A DNA stretch of 64,000 nt, from the NCBI GenBank assembly GCA_019828545.1, contig JACVRA010000329.1:1-64000 (forward strand). The letters run 5' to 3'. Shown piece by piece: positions 1 to 12,965 of this stretch. The notes under the pieces were generated by a model. The model was not told the DNA's origin. It made no database searches and was given only the letters and a program-made list of their open reading frames with translations. The translations under genes and the position numbers were made by a program. Every line of letters begins with the position of its first letter. Position 1 is the first letter of the stretch. The DNA comes from Paracamarosporium sp. OC-R06-R3. Taxonomy: Eukaryota; Ascomycota; Dothideomycetes; Pleosporales; Didymosphaeriaceae.

Positions 1-1
1 G

Positions 2-427
2 TTCTCTGGATATCTGCTGAAGATGAACGGCTTAACTCTGGGCTGGTCATGCAAGAGACAATCGTCTGTCGCGAAAAGCACTGCTGAAGCAGAGTATATG
101 GTAGCATCTGGTGCTGCTGCGCATCTAATATGGATACGTCAAGCTCTCCATGAGTTCGGCTTTATCCAACCATGTCTAAGACTGCTGGTCGACAATGAAG
201 CAGCCATTAGTCTCATTCGCGACAACAAGATTAGCACTAGGACTAAGCACATCGCTGTTCACTACCACTTTATCCGGGAACGTCACTTGGCTGGTGAATT
301 CTCTGTCAGTCACGTTTCTTCAAAGGATAACCTAGCCGACATATGCACAAAAGCATTGCCACTTGATACTCTTACGAGACTAATAGCTAGGATTGCGTGT
401 GGAAGCGACCGACTCAGTGAGGGATGA
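2..427 (+). CDS. Ty1/Copia retrotransposon polyprotein, C-terminal RNase H end (partial at left edge)
   Basis: The open frame enters from the left edge and ends at the TGA at 425-427. It is the C-terminal RNase H domain of a Copia polyprotein, which degrades the RNA strand during reverse transcription. The family pattern is clear: a GYxxK strand, the SKRQ-type segment (here CKRQSSVAKST), the AEAEY motif with its acidic residue, LLVDNEAA, then the TKHIAVHYHFIRE block and a terminal ADICTKALP. No stop or frameshift lies inside the visible part, so this end of the element is not badly decayed. Reverse transcriptase, integrase and gag would lie outside the window. The short copies of gggaggact just downstream fit a polypurine tract. 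Confidence 0.9.
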   Translation, partial: FSGYLLKMNGLTLGWSCKRQSSVAKSTAEAEYMVASGAAAHLIWIRQALHEFGFIQPCLRLLVDNEAAISLIRDNKISTRTKHIAVHYHFIRERHLAGEFSVSHVSSKDNLADICTKALPLDTLTRLIARIACGSDRLSEG

Positions 428-700
428 TTCCCTGGCGGACATTTGGGAGGACTACCCGGATGGTATTCTTTATATGTATGCTATGGAACATTCACCCCCT
501 ATTGTCTGGGAGGACTGTTGAGGCAGGTACACCCAATAGGGTGGTGGCAGGCGCCAAGGCCTTTGTTTATTTAGCTCTCCTCCGGTAGTCATGATCAATC
601 AATCTTACATCACACTTCTACAAATCATCAGTCACCGCCTGAGGTAGTCATGTCGATCCTGCGAGTATTTGAACATGGAACAATTCAAATACATTCAATC
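428..700 (+). mobile_element. Copia polypurine tract and probable 3' LTR (end not defined)
   Basis: Just after the RNase H stop, the string gggaggact occurs twice (445-453 and 508-516). The second copy runs straight into TGTTGAGG at 516, a typical Copia LTR start, so 508-515 is the likely polypurine tract. Copia LTRs in such fungi are often about 150-300 bases, and I could not fix the end because no matching terminal CA or target duplication can be tested without the left LTR. The start is moderately supported; the right end near 700 is a guess. Confidence 0.4.
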
Positions 701-2922
701 TGTATATCGCACTTTTTGGGGTAAGGCATTACGTGGAAATGATTGCCTTTTGGATTGATTCACGTGGAAGATAAGTCAGTAATTATTGATGGGCATTTGT
801 AGTCTGCGCCCTACCACATATTGTACTTGAATACGGTGTAACTAACCGTGCAGGTCCGGTAGATTGGCGTTACTACCTGTAGGGTATATAACGAGATTGG
901 TCTGTCAAGGTGCATTGTAAACTGCTGGCTGTTATGCTTGATTTCTCATATGACTAACGTAGGGTGATTTACAGCGAGAATCTGTTAAGTAGACATGAAC
1001 TGGTATCTAGGCTACCAACTTTACACTATTTTGTACATGAGAATAATTAGCGGTTCCGAGTTTGAGCGAAAGGATGGTAATAAGGCAGAAGTAAGAACGT
1101 GCCTGTCGTTTGTAGCTTGTTGTCCCGAACTGGTTAGCTGCAAACAATACACTTTCCATAGCTTCTATCTTCTATCCCAGCCACAGCTAATCGCTTCACT
1201 CTACACTTCGATCTTGTCAGAGCTCACATTTCTACGGCATATCGCAACGAAGAAACAGTCTCAGCCAGAGACCTGTCGGAACAGGCGAAGCGGCATGTTG
1301 CGCACATACTTCCTTTCACTGATCTTGATGATTTACTATCGCTAGAGATGCCTGGTATCGAATCTGCTACTTTGATGGTGCCGAAACGGAGCATGAACTT
1401 CTCTGTCTTTCCTAGAACTCTTCCAGGCTATTCACTGTACTTATTCTCTCCGTTCGACTTCGCGCTTTTAAGCCCATGCCAGCCATCAATCACCCCACAA
1501 CATCGCTGGACTATGTATGTCCAAGCGACATCTACAAGATGATGCAGACGCTTACATAGACTATTTAGTACACTCCATATGTGCTGTTACTGCGGGTTGC
1601 CTTTCAATGGCAGAGCTGTGTAAGATTTTACGTCGTCGTCTCAATGCGTCTACACCCACACTATTATCTCACCCGTCGAAAAGCTGTTGAATGTAGCAGA
1701 CTAAGGGATGTTTCGGTGTTGGTTTCTAGTGGATCCCGACATAGCCACTTTCCTTTTTTTGGTCGGGACCCGAAAATGTTCACTATCCTCAAAAGGTTAC
1801 TTTTGGGGTAACAGCATTGCCGGAGCCTTTCAATATCACTGATTCGCTTCTTTTTCTTCTCCATACTCAATATGTGGAGCTGCGTACTAACCTCGGACAG
1901 AAAGGCTATTCCCATTGAGGTATTGCACCTAGTATCTACGGCACGTCATGAGATCCAGCGGCTTTTCGAAGCTGCATTGTCATACACCACCTCTGGATTG
2001 GTTTGATTACAAGCTTTGTGATGGAGCATCTAACATGTCAACTGTCACAAACGCTTGCTATACATTTCTGCGTATTTTCCGTTTGCTAAAGCAGATTGGT
2101 TACGGGCTAATGCTGAAGCGGTGTTCTTTGATTACACACGCAATGGTCGAGATTTTGTCAGCTTTGTGTCTGGTGTCACACTTCAGATTACTTAAGAAGC
2201 GAATGCGCAACGAGAAAATCGCCATGCGAGCTGAGAGCATCCGAGAATAAACACCAGCTATGGGCGTCTGAAAAGATCAGGCAGTTGAGTCTTGAAGCAA
2301 TAACCCTGTTTACAAATGCTAGGTATGAGCGGTGTATTGGTCATGATTACAGCAATTTCCAGCTGCGGATCCAAGCTATGTTCCCCTGTAGCTTACGCAG
2401 TCAACGCACACGAAAGCAGATTTCAAATGGTGAAACACCTGGACACTCTCAACATCACCAGCAGCAGTATGAACAGGCACGTAAGTTGAAGAACTTTTAG
2501 AAAATTTCTAGGACTGCCGCTGATAGACTGAAAAAGCAAAAGACCACCCGTAGAGACCAAGAGCGCTATGTACAGTATCGGCGCATGATTCGCGTGCATA
2601 CCTCCAAGAATCTAGAGACGCAGACAAGGCCGGAATAGCTTTTGATTGCGACACCCTTCCTGTCAGACTTTCGGAACAAAAGACAGTCAATCAATAAAGA
2701 TACTTGAGGAAGGCGATACGATTCAAGAACGCCACAATATGCATGTGCGCTCAACTCCGATGCAAATGCGATATCAACAATACCGAGGATATGAGAAACT
2801 CGCTGTTCGCGTGAGTGTTAACCGATTCGTCGAGTGAGTGAAACAAAGCAGAGATCCAGAGCGAACGATTCTGAGAATGATGGCATGACAGAAGACGAAG
2901 CGAGAGTTGGTGCGCTTGAGAC
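701..2922. other. Gene-free 2.2 kb with unassigned, broken coding-like segments
   Basis: No intact gene is visible. Several stretches read like protein for 30-60 codons on the plus strand and then stop or change frame. Examples are about 1215-1400 (a segment containing ARDLSEQAKRHVAHILP), 1895-1990 (containing IPIEVLHLVSTARHEIQ), 2070-2190 (containing AKADWLRANAEAVFFDYT) and 2505-2640 (a basic segment containing RLKKQKTTRRDQERY). Together they suggest one or more decayed plus-strand genes, possibly transposon cargo, but I recognise no family and chance cannot be excluded. Confidence 0.3.
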
Positions 2923-4017
2923 CTATAACGTGCTCTCGACGCGAACTAGTTCTTCGAATGCTTCTCGCCACTTGTTGCTTTCTTCCTTGTTGGGCCTTGG
3001 AAGAGGCTTGCGGGCGTAGCCACCGTAACCGAAATGCGTCATCAGTGCAGCTTTAGTACCGATGATGCCGCCCTGGATGGCTGCCCAGTCACCGCGAGCG
3101 ATAACTGCCTGCAGTCTGCGTGCTTCGGTGTATTTTCCCGCTTCGAAGAGCTCAACAAGCCTCACACACGCCTTCGGAGCAATGTTGGCCATTCCTCCAA
3201 TGATGCCGGACCCACCGCCAATCAGCGTCTGAAGGGTGAAATCGACGGAGCCGCCCATGCACATGAAGCCAGACCCAGGATCAGACACGGTTGCCGCACG
3301 CGTCGCTGCAGCGACGCGATTCAGCTTGCCGGTATTGCCGCAAGTTAATTTGCAGCCAACAATGTTCGGATGCTGCGCAAGATCGATGATGACATCCGAA
3401 TTCAAGTCCATGCCGGACACAGCGCCAGGATAGTTGTAGATCAGGATTGGGATCGGTGAGGCGGTTGCGACGTCTCGGAAGAAGCTCGCCACTGTGTCTT
3501 TGGAAAACAACCCTTGGTAATAAGCGGGCGGAAGCACGAGGGCGTAGTCTCCACCGGCGGCAGCCGCCTCCTCACACAGTTCGATGGCTTCTCGGGTAGA
3601 TTGTGCACCACATCCGACGATGAGTGGCATATACCCAAAGCCAGCATCGTCCAAAGCTTTGCGGGTTGTGCTCGTGACCAAGTTGCGTTCTTTGTGCGAT
3701 AGATGCACTGCCTCACCATTGGAGCCTTGGGTGGTTATTCCAGCAACACCGGCTTTTGCAAGACGCACAGCATGGTTGGCAGTTGTTTCCAAATCGACAT
3801 TGTCAGTGACAGGGTCGAAGAAGGCAACAGTGGGGACGTATATGCCAGGCACCAAGGACCGTGTCAGACCTACATCGCCGGATTCGATGGAGCTGGTGTC
3901 GAACTCGTTGTAGTGGTTCATGGTGTAGATGGATTGCACAGCTTGGTGATGAATTGGATACTCTGAACGAGAGTTGAAGCTCGAAGCAGGTGAAGGTGCG
4001 TCGTTGTGCGGTGACAT
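2923..4017 (-). CDS. Dihydrodipicolinate synthase / N-acetylneuraminate lyase family aldolase
   Basis: A single exon of 364 codons from the ATG at 4017; a shorter start at 3921 is possible. The family makes or cleaves 2-oxo acids through a Schiff base to lysine in a TIM barrel. Visible marks are the substrate loop GSNGE near residues 98-102 (GTTGE in DapA), the YNYP motif with the catalytic tyrosine near 194-196, and the lysine at about 223 in VGCKLTCGN. The C-terminal glycine-rich GGGSGIIGG segment completes the barrel. Fungi make lysine by the aminoadipate route, so lysine synthesis is unlikely. 4-hydroxy-2-oxoglutarate or 2-keto-3-deoxy-sugar-acid aldolase activity is more plausible. The first ~50 residues (SPHNDAPSPASSF onward) are low-complexity and may be a leader. 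No partner genes are nearby. Confidence 0.88.
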   Translation of the reverse strand: MSPHNDAPSPASSFNSRSEYPIHHQAVQSIYTMNHYNEFDTSSIESGDVGLTRSLVPGIYVPTVAFFDPVTDNVDLETTANHAVRLAKAGVAGITTQGSNGEAVHLSHKERNLVTSTTRKALDDAGFGYMPLIVGCGAQSTREAIELCEEAAAAGGDYALVLPPAYYQGLFSKDTVASFFRDVATASPIPILIYNYPGAVSGMDLNSDVIIDLAQHPNIVGCKLTCGNTGKLNRVAAATRAATVSDPGSGFMCMGGSVDFTLQTLIGGGSGIIGGMANIAPKACVRLVELFEAGKYTEARRLQAVIARGDWAAIQGGIIGTKAALMTHFGYGGYARKPLPRPNKEESNKWREAFEELVRVESTL

Positions 4018-7000
4018 GATGGGATTTCGGCGGCAGTTGAACCGAGCTTTATATTCACAAAAGGAGTGAAGCAAGGCGGATCCCTGTGACAAAGAATAAT
4101 TCAAGATGAGACGGGACGATGAACAAAACGGATACGCCAATGGACACTATGAAAGCCTACTAGAGGATGGTCCCAGTCTTAAATAATCGACACGCCGGCC
4201 CATTGGGGAGTGTGGGGGTCCAGCTGATGATGCGGTCAGGGAAACGCTAGGAGTCGCGGGCAAAGCAAGGTGCGCAGAAGTGCACCCGTGAAGGACAAGC
4301 TCGCGGCCACATCCAAAGGGGCGGTGACTGTGAAGGCGCTGCACAGCGTGCCACCCATGTCAGGCACGGCTGTTTGCGCCCTGGCCAACAGGCCCCGGGC
4401 CAGCCAATCGCTGTGACGTGCAGGACTGATTACACTGCGTTTGCTTTTTCTCCTCGCGTCGCGGACGCAGCGGGCAGGGTAAGCGGCCGTCGAGTTCGGA
4501 TCTTGGCCGGAGGTGTTGGGTAGGGTCGCATGCCTTGTGACGATCTCCTCCAAGCGCGTCGAGGCTGCCCATAGGCTGGCCATTGCCACCTTGTCGCCCG
4601 TCCGGAGCGTTGCGAGGCGTGCTCGGGGTTCTTAGTGTGGGGGTGGGGTGGACAGACGGCGAATTGTTCGGAGCGTCATCTGATATCGCACGGCCTCCGG
4701 TCGTGGTCCCAGTCCTGGCCACGGAACCCATCCAGGGCCTGTTCACTGCTGGCTGGGCGCAAGCAGGAACCGCAAGAGGCTGCAAGACGTGGCAGATAGC
4801 CGCCGACGTCGCCACCTCAGCATCACCAGACCACATGCCATCAGCGCGGAAGCAGTCATCAACAGGAATATTCCCGAACGGTGCAACGACTCCGACACAA
4901 CCAGACGCACACGGCGTCTGCTTAGCTTCGTCGTCCTTGTTGCATTGCATATTTTGGGAACGAGCATGCGTGCGCCCCCACGCCGTATTACTGCGGTGGC
5001 GCGTCCCAGCCCATGGGCTCCTACGCGGCACTAGCCTACCGCAATTGCACCGAGGTGCTCTCAACATCGCCTGGTGTTGGATGGGCCAACCTCGACTCGC
5101 CCCTCGAGCTGCCCCCCGGACCGGCCCTCGCATCGAAGCAGTGCGTTTGAGCATTCGGACATCGAATCTTCAGCCCGGGAGCCAACATGCTCAGATCAAG
5201 CAGGTCGTCTACAACCAACACTGCCCTCTGCAGCAAGTACCGAAAGGATGATCCGGCAGTCAGGCATGCTCAAAACCCAGAGACGTGGAAAAGCATCAGC
5301 CTCTCGTTGCTTTTGCTACCAAATCCTAGGCTGTGTGCCGCAAACGGCAACTCTCTGGGCCGTTTGTTGCCGTACCTGAGCTGAAGGTCGGCAAACATGC
5401 TTGCTCCCCCACGCCAACGTCTGTGGCAAAGATGCTACCAGGACACTGAACAAGTTGTTCCCGCTGCACATCACACAGCATCACAACTCACCCATCTCCT
5501 TCATGGGGATCTGCTGTCGGTCGCCTCGAAAGACTCCATGACGCACTGTGTTCTCCGACGGAAATCGACCGCGGCCGTTATCCCCATGGCACGAGGGAGA
5601 AAATTTTTTCTTGCATCTCCAGCTCGCCTCGCGCGCGTCTCTCGTAATGTGTTCCAGGGCCTGCGTAATGGCTACATCTGCATGCGTGCGGTACGTACAG
5701 AGCGTTGCCCACAGTGTCAACAACACAGCCTTCGCCAGAAGCGAGGCCGAGAAGGGTCCGAGAACCTGCAACACGCGCTATTACCCCACAAATTGCCGAT
5801 CTAGAAGATGCTCCCCCGCTTTATGACCACGTTCAGGTTCAGGCGCAGCACGGTTCTGTGCCGCTCCCGGTGGTTTCCTTGGGGCTTCTGACTTGCATAA
5901 GCATGACGCCCAGTCGTCCCCGCGATCTTCCGCCTTCCGCTCTCCTGCATCCAACGGTACTCTACGTGACCTTTGAGGCACTCTAAGCTTAGATGAATGG
6001 GAGCAGCCTCAAGAGGCAGCAGAGACGAGAAGAGCAGCGTCGACAAGGATCTGATGTGCATGGCCATGTGATGCCTTCGCTGGCAATGCTGGCAACGCTG
6101 GCTTTCAGACAAAGCCAGGGTTAACATGCATGAAAGTGGGTTTCAATGAATGGCTCAACATTACCGAACGGACTTTTCCTTCGGCATCATATTATCAGAA
6201 CATCAAATCCAACAATAGATTGATCAGCGCATATGACTGTACTCTAATGCATTTTCTAGGTTGCCCGACTCTTTGCAATAACGACGATGCTACTGTACGT
6301 AGAAATCCATGAAATCCAAGAGCAGAACGCAGTAGAAGGAGTAATTGAGCGACGTACGCCAAGACGACCTAGTTCCTTGCTCATTGCCGACCAACTATGT
6401 CCAGTCCCTCATAGCAGATGCGTGTGTACCATGTCTTGTGCGGGGTGGTTCATTACTTCGCTGTAACCTGTTCAAGGTGACCGAATGCATCTACAGGTCT
6501 CGACTTCCTCATCTGTCTTTGACAGCAGCTATCCGATCGACTGGCGCGCTACACGCCCAGTGTGTCAAGCTTTCGCTTCTGTACACTCACAAGCTCTGTA
6601 TTAGCCCGAGGGTCGTTGGTAATGCGGGGTTTGGTCGCCGTATACACATCCACCAAAAGCCCAACTTATATCGTTGATCAATACGTACGCTGCCGATCTT
6701 GTCTAGAACCTCACACTTTTTTGATCGCGTGCAGGGCATGTCGCACAAACTGCACGATCGTCACGAGCCGCATGTAACTATTCGGATGGCATTGAGCGTG
6801 GGGTATATCGGGTTTGCCCGCAAGTTCGCCATCTGATAGCGTGGGATGTAAACCTTCTCGGGGGCCTCGAACCAGCGTTCTGAGGGGCTTCACCGACAAT
6901 CTTGGCTCGGCTATGTTTCCGAAGGAGATGTCTTACTCACAACGTCACGATGGCCATGCTCAGCCCCCCTACTATACTGGTCTACAATGTGATTTGAACA

Positions 7001-10000
7001 GGCCTCCCCACGCGGGCCACGTTGCAGGCCAGAGCAGCACATATTACTGGACCCGACGCACGCTTGCGGTAGCAGTTACTTCGCTACTGGAACACACACT
7101 CCAGACCCAACCACCACGAAGCTTGTAAATGTACAGTTGAAAGGCACACCTTAGCTTGAGGGGTGCAATGGCTTTCTCTTTTCTCCATGACTACATAAAA
7201 CTCATAAGCCTCGAGGAAAGGAATTCGTAGCGATTACGAGTGGCACACACGATGCATGACGTGCAGCAGAAGATATTAACATACAGCCTTGCCGTTTTTA
7301 TGGTAAGCCACAGATTACTCCGTAATCAAGCCCTGGATGACATCTAATTTGGGGAGTATTCCCCAAGTGGGTCGTGTGCATTTCAGCAATTGCCCCGCAT
7401 TTACTAGTTATGGGAGCCAAGGCCGCAAGGAACCCGAGGAAGCAAGAGATCATACGACATTGCAATACCTCTCCACTGGAAACGAAGGACGTCGCTCGCC
7501 TCCGCAAGGAAATGAGGGATTTAAAAGACGCGTGACAGAAGCGTAGCGAGCTCCGACTGACCGTCTCCGAGCGGTGGACAAGCTGTATACCTACTCTTCA
7601 CCTTGTCCTACCGACTACTCAACAGCTTCGCATGCTATATTTATCGGTGATGGATATATGCATGTGTAGCATTGTAAAGTACCGAGAAATCATGCTGAGG
7701 CATTTATGTGCTTACTGCAGAAGAGAAGCTTCGCAACATCGCCTGCGCCAACGAGCTTAAATGCGTACGCATTCCGTAAGATGCAGGATGCTCATGTCTC
7801 AAAGTCGTGCCGTAGAAACATGGGGGAGTCCTGCATCCAACTGATGTAAACTAACACTGAATGATTCTAGTCCAATTGTAGCTCTTTGGCCTGAAGAGGG
7901 TCGGATGGAGTTCAGCGCCGGAGACCATCGATACCCCCACGCTACGGATGCCATCCATTCAACCGACACATACCGAAAGGACTTCGAGGTGGAGCAATGA
8001 GTCGCTGTGCCGGAAGCCGGATCCTGTTTGTGCGACAACGACATTCCGGAGTACCAAAATTAATTCTCGTTCGATCTTGTTGCTGCGCCCATTGACCGTT
8101 GCAGCCGAGCCGGTCCACCGCCCTTGCCGCACCCAGCCAGAACGTGGTGGTATCGACAGCTTTGTACAACTGCTGGTCTAAACTTCTTCTTCGCTTTCGA
8201 CACAATGGTGTAACCTTTGTGCCCTCATGCTTCAGATGGATGTGCCGATAAGACAATATCCCATCCTCAAGCGAGGGTCTCGGCTGCGGAAGCGGGAGCG
8301 ATAACCGTACCGCCTTGATGCTCCTGCTGGTCAATGCAACGTCCGTCTTTACACAATGTCTTCGAAACCTTTACAAAGCGTGGGGTGCAAAGTTACGAAC
8401 TTATCGATTGATGCGATTCCCACCACGAGTCAAATTTCGGTCCGACCACGGAAGTGAGCCAACCATGTCCTTTCGGTTTCCGCCCTGTTTGATCGCCGAA
8501 TAAATCCCAGCCACCCTTCGATCGCGTGAAGCCTATCTCCTGCGAACCTCCGAAAGGGCGGTCAATTGAGGCTCTGCCGTGTAACGCAACGCAAGTAATG
8601 AGTGCATGGTGTTGTGAACACGACGTATGTACGTGCGGACAGCGACGTGATGCACGATGTACGATGTACGATGCACGATAGTGCTACAAGTCCGCGAGCT
8701 TTGAAGCACTGCATACTTGATTCTTCGGTATAATGATACGCCGCGTTTCACGTTGTAGCAGAGGAATCTCTGTATTCGTCGAATATGCGGACACTAATCC
8801 CTGCGTATGAGAAGCAGATACTGCAGCCTCGTGCTGATCGTCATCGATTTTGTCCTGACGTGACACTTCGCAAATATCCCTTTTCCTTCTCTAACATCTG
8901 ATTTTTCTATCTGTCATCATGTTCGCGTTTAGAGTATTCCATATACTGTGCACGCGAATGTTGGACAACATTGTCGTTGTTTGTGTATATGCAGCCGGAT
9001 CTGACGAGCATGCAATTATCGTTCACACTCGTACGCGACACCATAGCACCCAGTAACTATTACCCGTTGTTTCATCGATCTCACCCCATTTACTTCATGC
9101 AACGTTGTTCTCCTTTCGTGCCCATCCTCGTACGCCTATTTCGATAAGTAACCCTTGTTCCAAAACCCAGCTACAAAGAAAAAGCAACTTGAACCACCGA
9201 GCGAAGTCGGTCTGCATCGACCCATGTACACGCCATGCACCAACCTCGCGAAGGCAACGGGGTGGCTTCGGCAGGCTTATGCGACCTCAACGTGGTTTTC
9301 AGGCAAGCTGTTCGGGGGATTCTAGTCCCCACGAATACTTTCCCATCTTCTCGAGTGATCATTGGTGCTTGTGCTGGCGTCCTGCATGCATCGCTTACCG
9401 CTCTACCCGGTCCGTGCCTGCCCATTTGCTCGGGTCAAAGCCTTTTATCAAATTATTTGCTTTTTCAGCGCTCGCCTGCTCCGGTTGCTTGTTCATTACT
9501 GGCTTGGGAGCGCGGGTGATAGGGCGCTGGTCACGAGGTTGGCGTCCTTAAGGGCACCCATAGTACGTTTTTGGTCGAGCATTTTGCTGCTCTATGGCCC
9601 TATGGCTGCCAGTGACCACATCGCTGATGCATCATGAGGCGTATGCTCACCGGATGGGATATCTTGCGGTCAAGAGACTTGCTAGCACTTGCTTCATCAG
9701 GCAGCACTGCATGTTCAGAAGGCGATCAACATGGGTTCTAAAACCTGACGTAGGGGCTCTCCAATACTCATCCCACACAGAGCACTGCATGATGCTTCGT
9801 GCGACACGTGTAGCCATAAGGAAGACCCGGTTAGCGAACACACAAGGCTGAGCTTCCTAGACCGGCGATGCTTTCCAAGCCAGGGTTCTCAGAACCCTCC
9901 GACGGGTCGGGAAGTATTTACCGGTACGCTCGCCGGCCATGAGATCGGTGTACGAATGACCTAGAAACTGAGCATCGTGCACGAATACTACTCGGCGACC

Positions 10001-10865
10001 CCCACGCGAGGGATTCGGCGCCCGTAGATACACATTATGGAGATGCCTTGCTGGGGATACGTGCAACACACCGATGGTAGGCGTTCAGCTATATGCGTAG
10101 TGCTTAAGCGAAGCTGGATTACGGTATGACGCGCGGTTTATACGAACACCCAACGGTGTGTATAATGCGCTCTTTTATGCGGTTACTATCATTCATTCGC
10201 TGGATTGGGGCACCGGTTTCTCCACGGAGGCATCAGGCGATGCTTGAGGTAGGTAGTTGGTTCAACATGTTGTGACAGCGATATGCTGCTGCTGTTGGTG
10301 GATATTCGAACCTTCCCCAGGAGAATCTCCATCGTGTTGTTTTCTTATTTCAGTTGGCTTTGAGTGTCACAAGTCGAAATTTTATCTTTTCCGACACATA
10401 TGATTGTTGCGGGTTGAAGTTCCGGGGCAAGGCTCAGCTCAAAACTGTTCTTGGATGGTAAGTTCATTTTGAGTGTGGTTAGCTCAAGAGTAGAATGCAC
10501 TAATTCTGGGGAGAATTCTCCTTTTCTCTTCTTTTGAAAAATGCATTTCTTCTAAGATCAAGTTGCCATGCTGAACCTTTCCAGCCATTAAAATCTAAAG
10601 CAAACTGAGAATGATTTCCCGCAAGATGGTTCTCTTAAATCGTATTATGAGAGCTCTAGATTGAGCACCGATCTGGTGAGCCACTTCGTGGAAGATTGAG
10701 CTGTGAGGTCTTGCAGGAAGAATGGAGAACGAAAGATAGAAATGACTTGATGGGATGTGCCGACAAGAACCAAGATGAGAAGAATCCGTAGTCGTGTGAT
10801 GAAGTAGAAAAGGGATAAAGGAGCCAATCAACCCTTCACCCGATTCCGTAGTAGATAATCCCGAA
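4018..10865. other. Gene-poor stretch of 6.8 kb
   Basis: I could support no gene here. Open frames of 100-260 codons at 4360-5250 exist on both strands at once but are arginine-, proline- and cysteine-rich without any domain. They overlap each other antisense and one begins at TTG, so they look like chance frames in GC-rich DNA. A short direct repeat of cgatgtacgatgtacgatgcacga lies near 8657-8680. No tRNA, transposon end or conserved motif was found. The region could hold decayed repeats or non-coding RNA. Confidence 0.5.
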
Positions 10866-12085
10866 TTAATACGGTCTAATGTCTAGGATTTCGCTGTCGT
10901 AGTCGTCATTACTGCTGTCTCCATTAGAGCTGCAACCCTCGCTATCAACAGCCTCGTGGTCATCAGCGTCAACCTGATAATCAGTCTCATCCTCACCATC
11001 AGAATTCTCCTCGGTATCAATGTTCCATTTCGGGCCGGCGTTATCCTCGGAGTCGTCATTGTCGGATGGTTCATCATAAGTGGAGAAGACATCATCATCC
11101 TTGCTCTCATCATCCGTGTCCTCCCACAACTGGTAGTCTTCGATCGGGTTTTCGTGCCAGACAAGCTGCACGGCACTTCGCTCCCACTTGTTGATCTTCT
11201 TCTGATTCAGCTCTTCCAAACGCTTCAGCTCGTACTCCCAGAATTTTTTGTCCTTCTCGTTGCGACCCTGATCGTGAACAGTATTAACACGGTTTGTGTT
11301 GAGGTGTAGGCGCTGCAGACCCGGAAACACGTGACGAAGCTTGTAGGGAGTGGCACTACCGTGGAAATACGAATCAAAGTTCATCTCATCGATGGCAATA
11401 TCCGTGATAGCAGCTCTATGCGCGGGAAGCAATGTGGAGGTCCATTCCCTCGTTAGCTCACCCTCGTCGTCCCAGCTACAAAGGAAGAAGATGTTGTTTC
11501 GGTAGCCCAATGTCGCAGTCTCAGCGTAGATCTGACGACACACTTCAGGGAGATGAAAGGCGGTCGGAAGGCGAGGCTTGTCTTCATAGCGAGCGCTAAG
11601 CCATCGCATAGGGTTGTCTTTACCGATCACTCCTACGGTATGACCCTTGCAAACCACAACTACCTTTTCCATTGTCTCAGAGTCTAGACGGGCCTCATCT
11701 TCATCCTCACGTATATTGACGATGTTGCCGGTCATCGCATAGCTCCAGACCTTGTCACGGAGCTCTCCTGGCAGGCGGAGTAGAGGAGACTTGATGGCAT
11801 TGCGCTTGACACTTCGACAATGTCAATTATATTCTATACAAGGTAAGCGTTATCAGCAACTTACATCTCGACCATCCACGGCGGCGTCTTCTTCATGTCA
11901 AGCAGCCCGTTCTCCAGCTTCTTGACCTCCCATGTCATGTCGCCCCTACGTGCAGAGTGTTCTGAAGATAGCTTCAAGATCCTCACACCCTTGAGAGGTT
12001 TCGTTCTCTTGAAGATCACTCGCTTCATGGCCAAGGCTTTTGGGGTTCTCGGCGCTGTCGCGCTGGATTTCTTGCGGGCAGCCAT
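10866..12085 (-). CDS. 2EXR-like fungal protein with acidic C-terminal tail (two exons)
   Basis: Exons 12085-11865 and 11811-10866 join across a 53-base intron (donor GTAAGT, acceptor AAG) to give 388 residues. The N-terminus, MAARKKSSATAPRTP, is basic. After a linker comes the block SPLLRLPGELRDKVW, then LPTAFHLPEVCRQIYAET and a strand NNIFFL. This layout is the fungal 2EXR/F-box-like domain, whose function is unknown. The last ~110 residues are mostly Asp, Glu and Ser. The downstream neighbour on the same strand (13774-12966) is a paralog with the intron in the same place and phase, so they arose by tandem duplication. The start at 12085 is chosen because it begins the conserved basic segment; an upstream in-frame start lacks support. 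Confidence 0.75.
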
Positions 12086-12965
12086 GATGATATGATACTG
12101 GTTGTTATATATTGAGGTTATTTGAGGCTTTTGTATTAAGTGTTCAAAGATGAAGTAGGATGAGGGGGGAGGTTGGGCGAAGTTGAGGTTTATGCCAGCA
12201 ATCGTCAGTGAGAGGCTCTTGCGAAAACAAGATAAGAGAAAGACTTTGATGCTTTTGGATCTCTCGTTAAAAGAAACGGGCAAGTCTGCTCGCCCATTTA
12301 CTTGATTGAAACACTTATTTAAGTGTATGGTTTACTTTTGCGGATACTATCTTGCGGCGTTTACGGGTAAGAGAAGAGTGAGAGAACAACAGTCACATGC
12401 AAACTCTCTAAAGGCGAATTGACTTGTACGGATCTGTTCCCGCACAGAGATATAATACTGAAGCAAATTCCTAGAAGAGACAACGGTTCTTTCTGAATAA
12501 GACGTATTTGAGCATACCACTGTCCAAAATCAAGCACACGAATAGAAATATGTATATTGAACGTCTAAAAACAATATTGACCATTGAAAAGGTCTACTGA
12601 TGTCCTCATGATAAGTCACTACGAATGAAAATGGTGCCTTCTTTGGTTCGCTGAGTACGAAAGACGCACGCAATCACCCTCCGCTGTCATGCCGTCCTTG
12701 ATCACAAAGCCGAATCAAAGCTAGCTATCTATCCCACCATCGGAAGAACACGAGAGAGGGAGAATGATGAAGCTATGAAGCTCATGATCTCATATGTTCA
12801 GGGTCAAGCGAGTATGACCAGAGTTCCTTGCTCATTTTAGCCTTTCGACAGCACCACCTCGTGGAATACGATATATTGTATATGTATCACTATGATGGGT
12901 TTCATAGCTAAAAGGTTTAACAATAAAGGGGAGTGTTTTGCCCTTGCACTCAGGAACCATGAGGG
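12086..12965. other. Intergenic, between tandem 2EXR-like paralogs
   Basis: About 0.9 kb of AT-leaning DNA. It should hold the promoter of the gene ending at 10866 and the 3' end of its paralog. I see no further open frame, repeat or RNA gene. Confidence 0.5.

Noticed and set aside
4360..5251. Two antisense open frames of 264 and 222 codons.
   Set aside because: They cover each other on opposite strands, are rich in Arg, Pro and Cys, show no domain or splice support, and one starts at TTG. Likely chance in GC-rich DNA.
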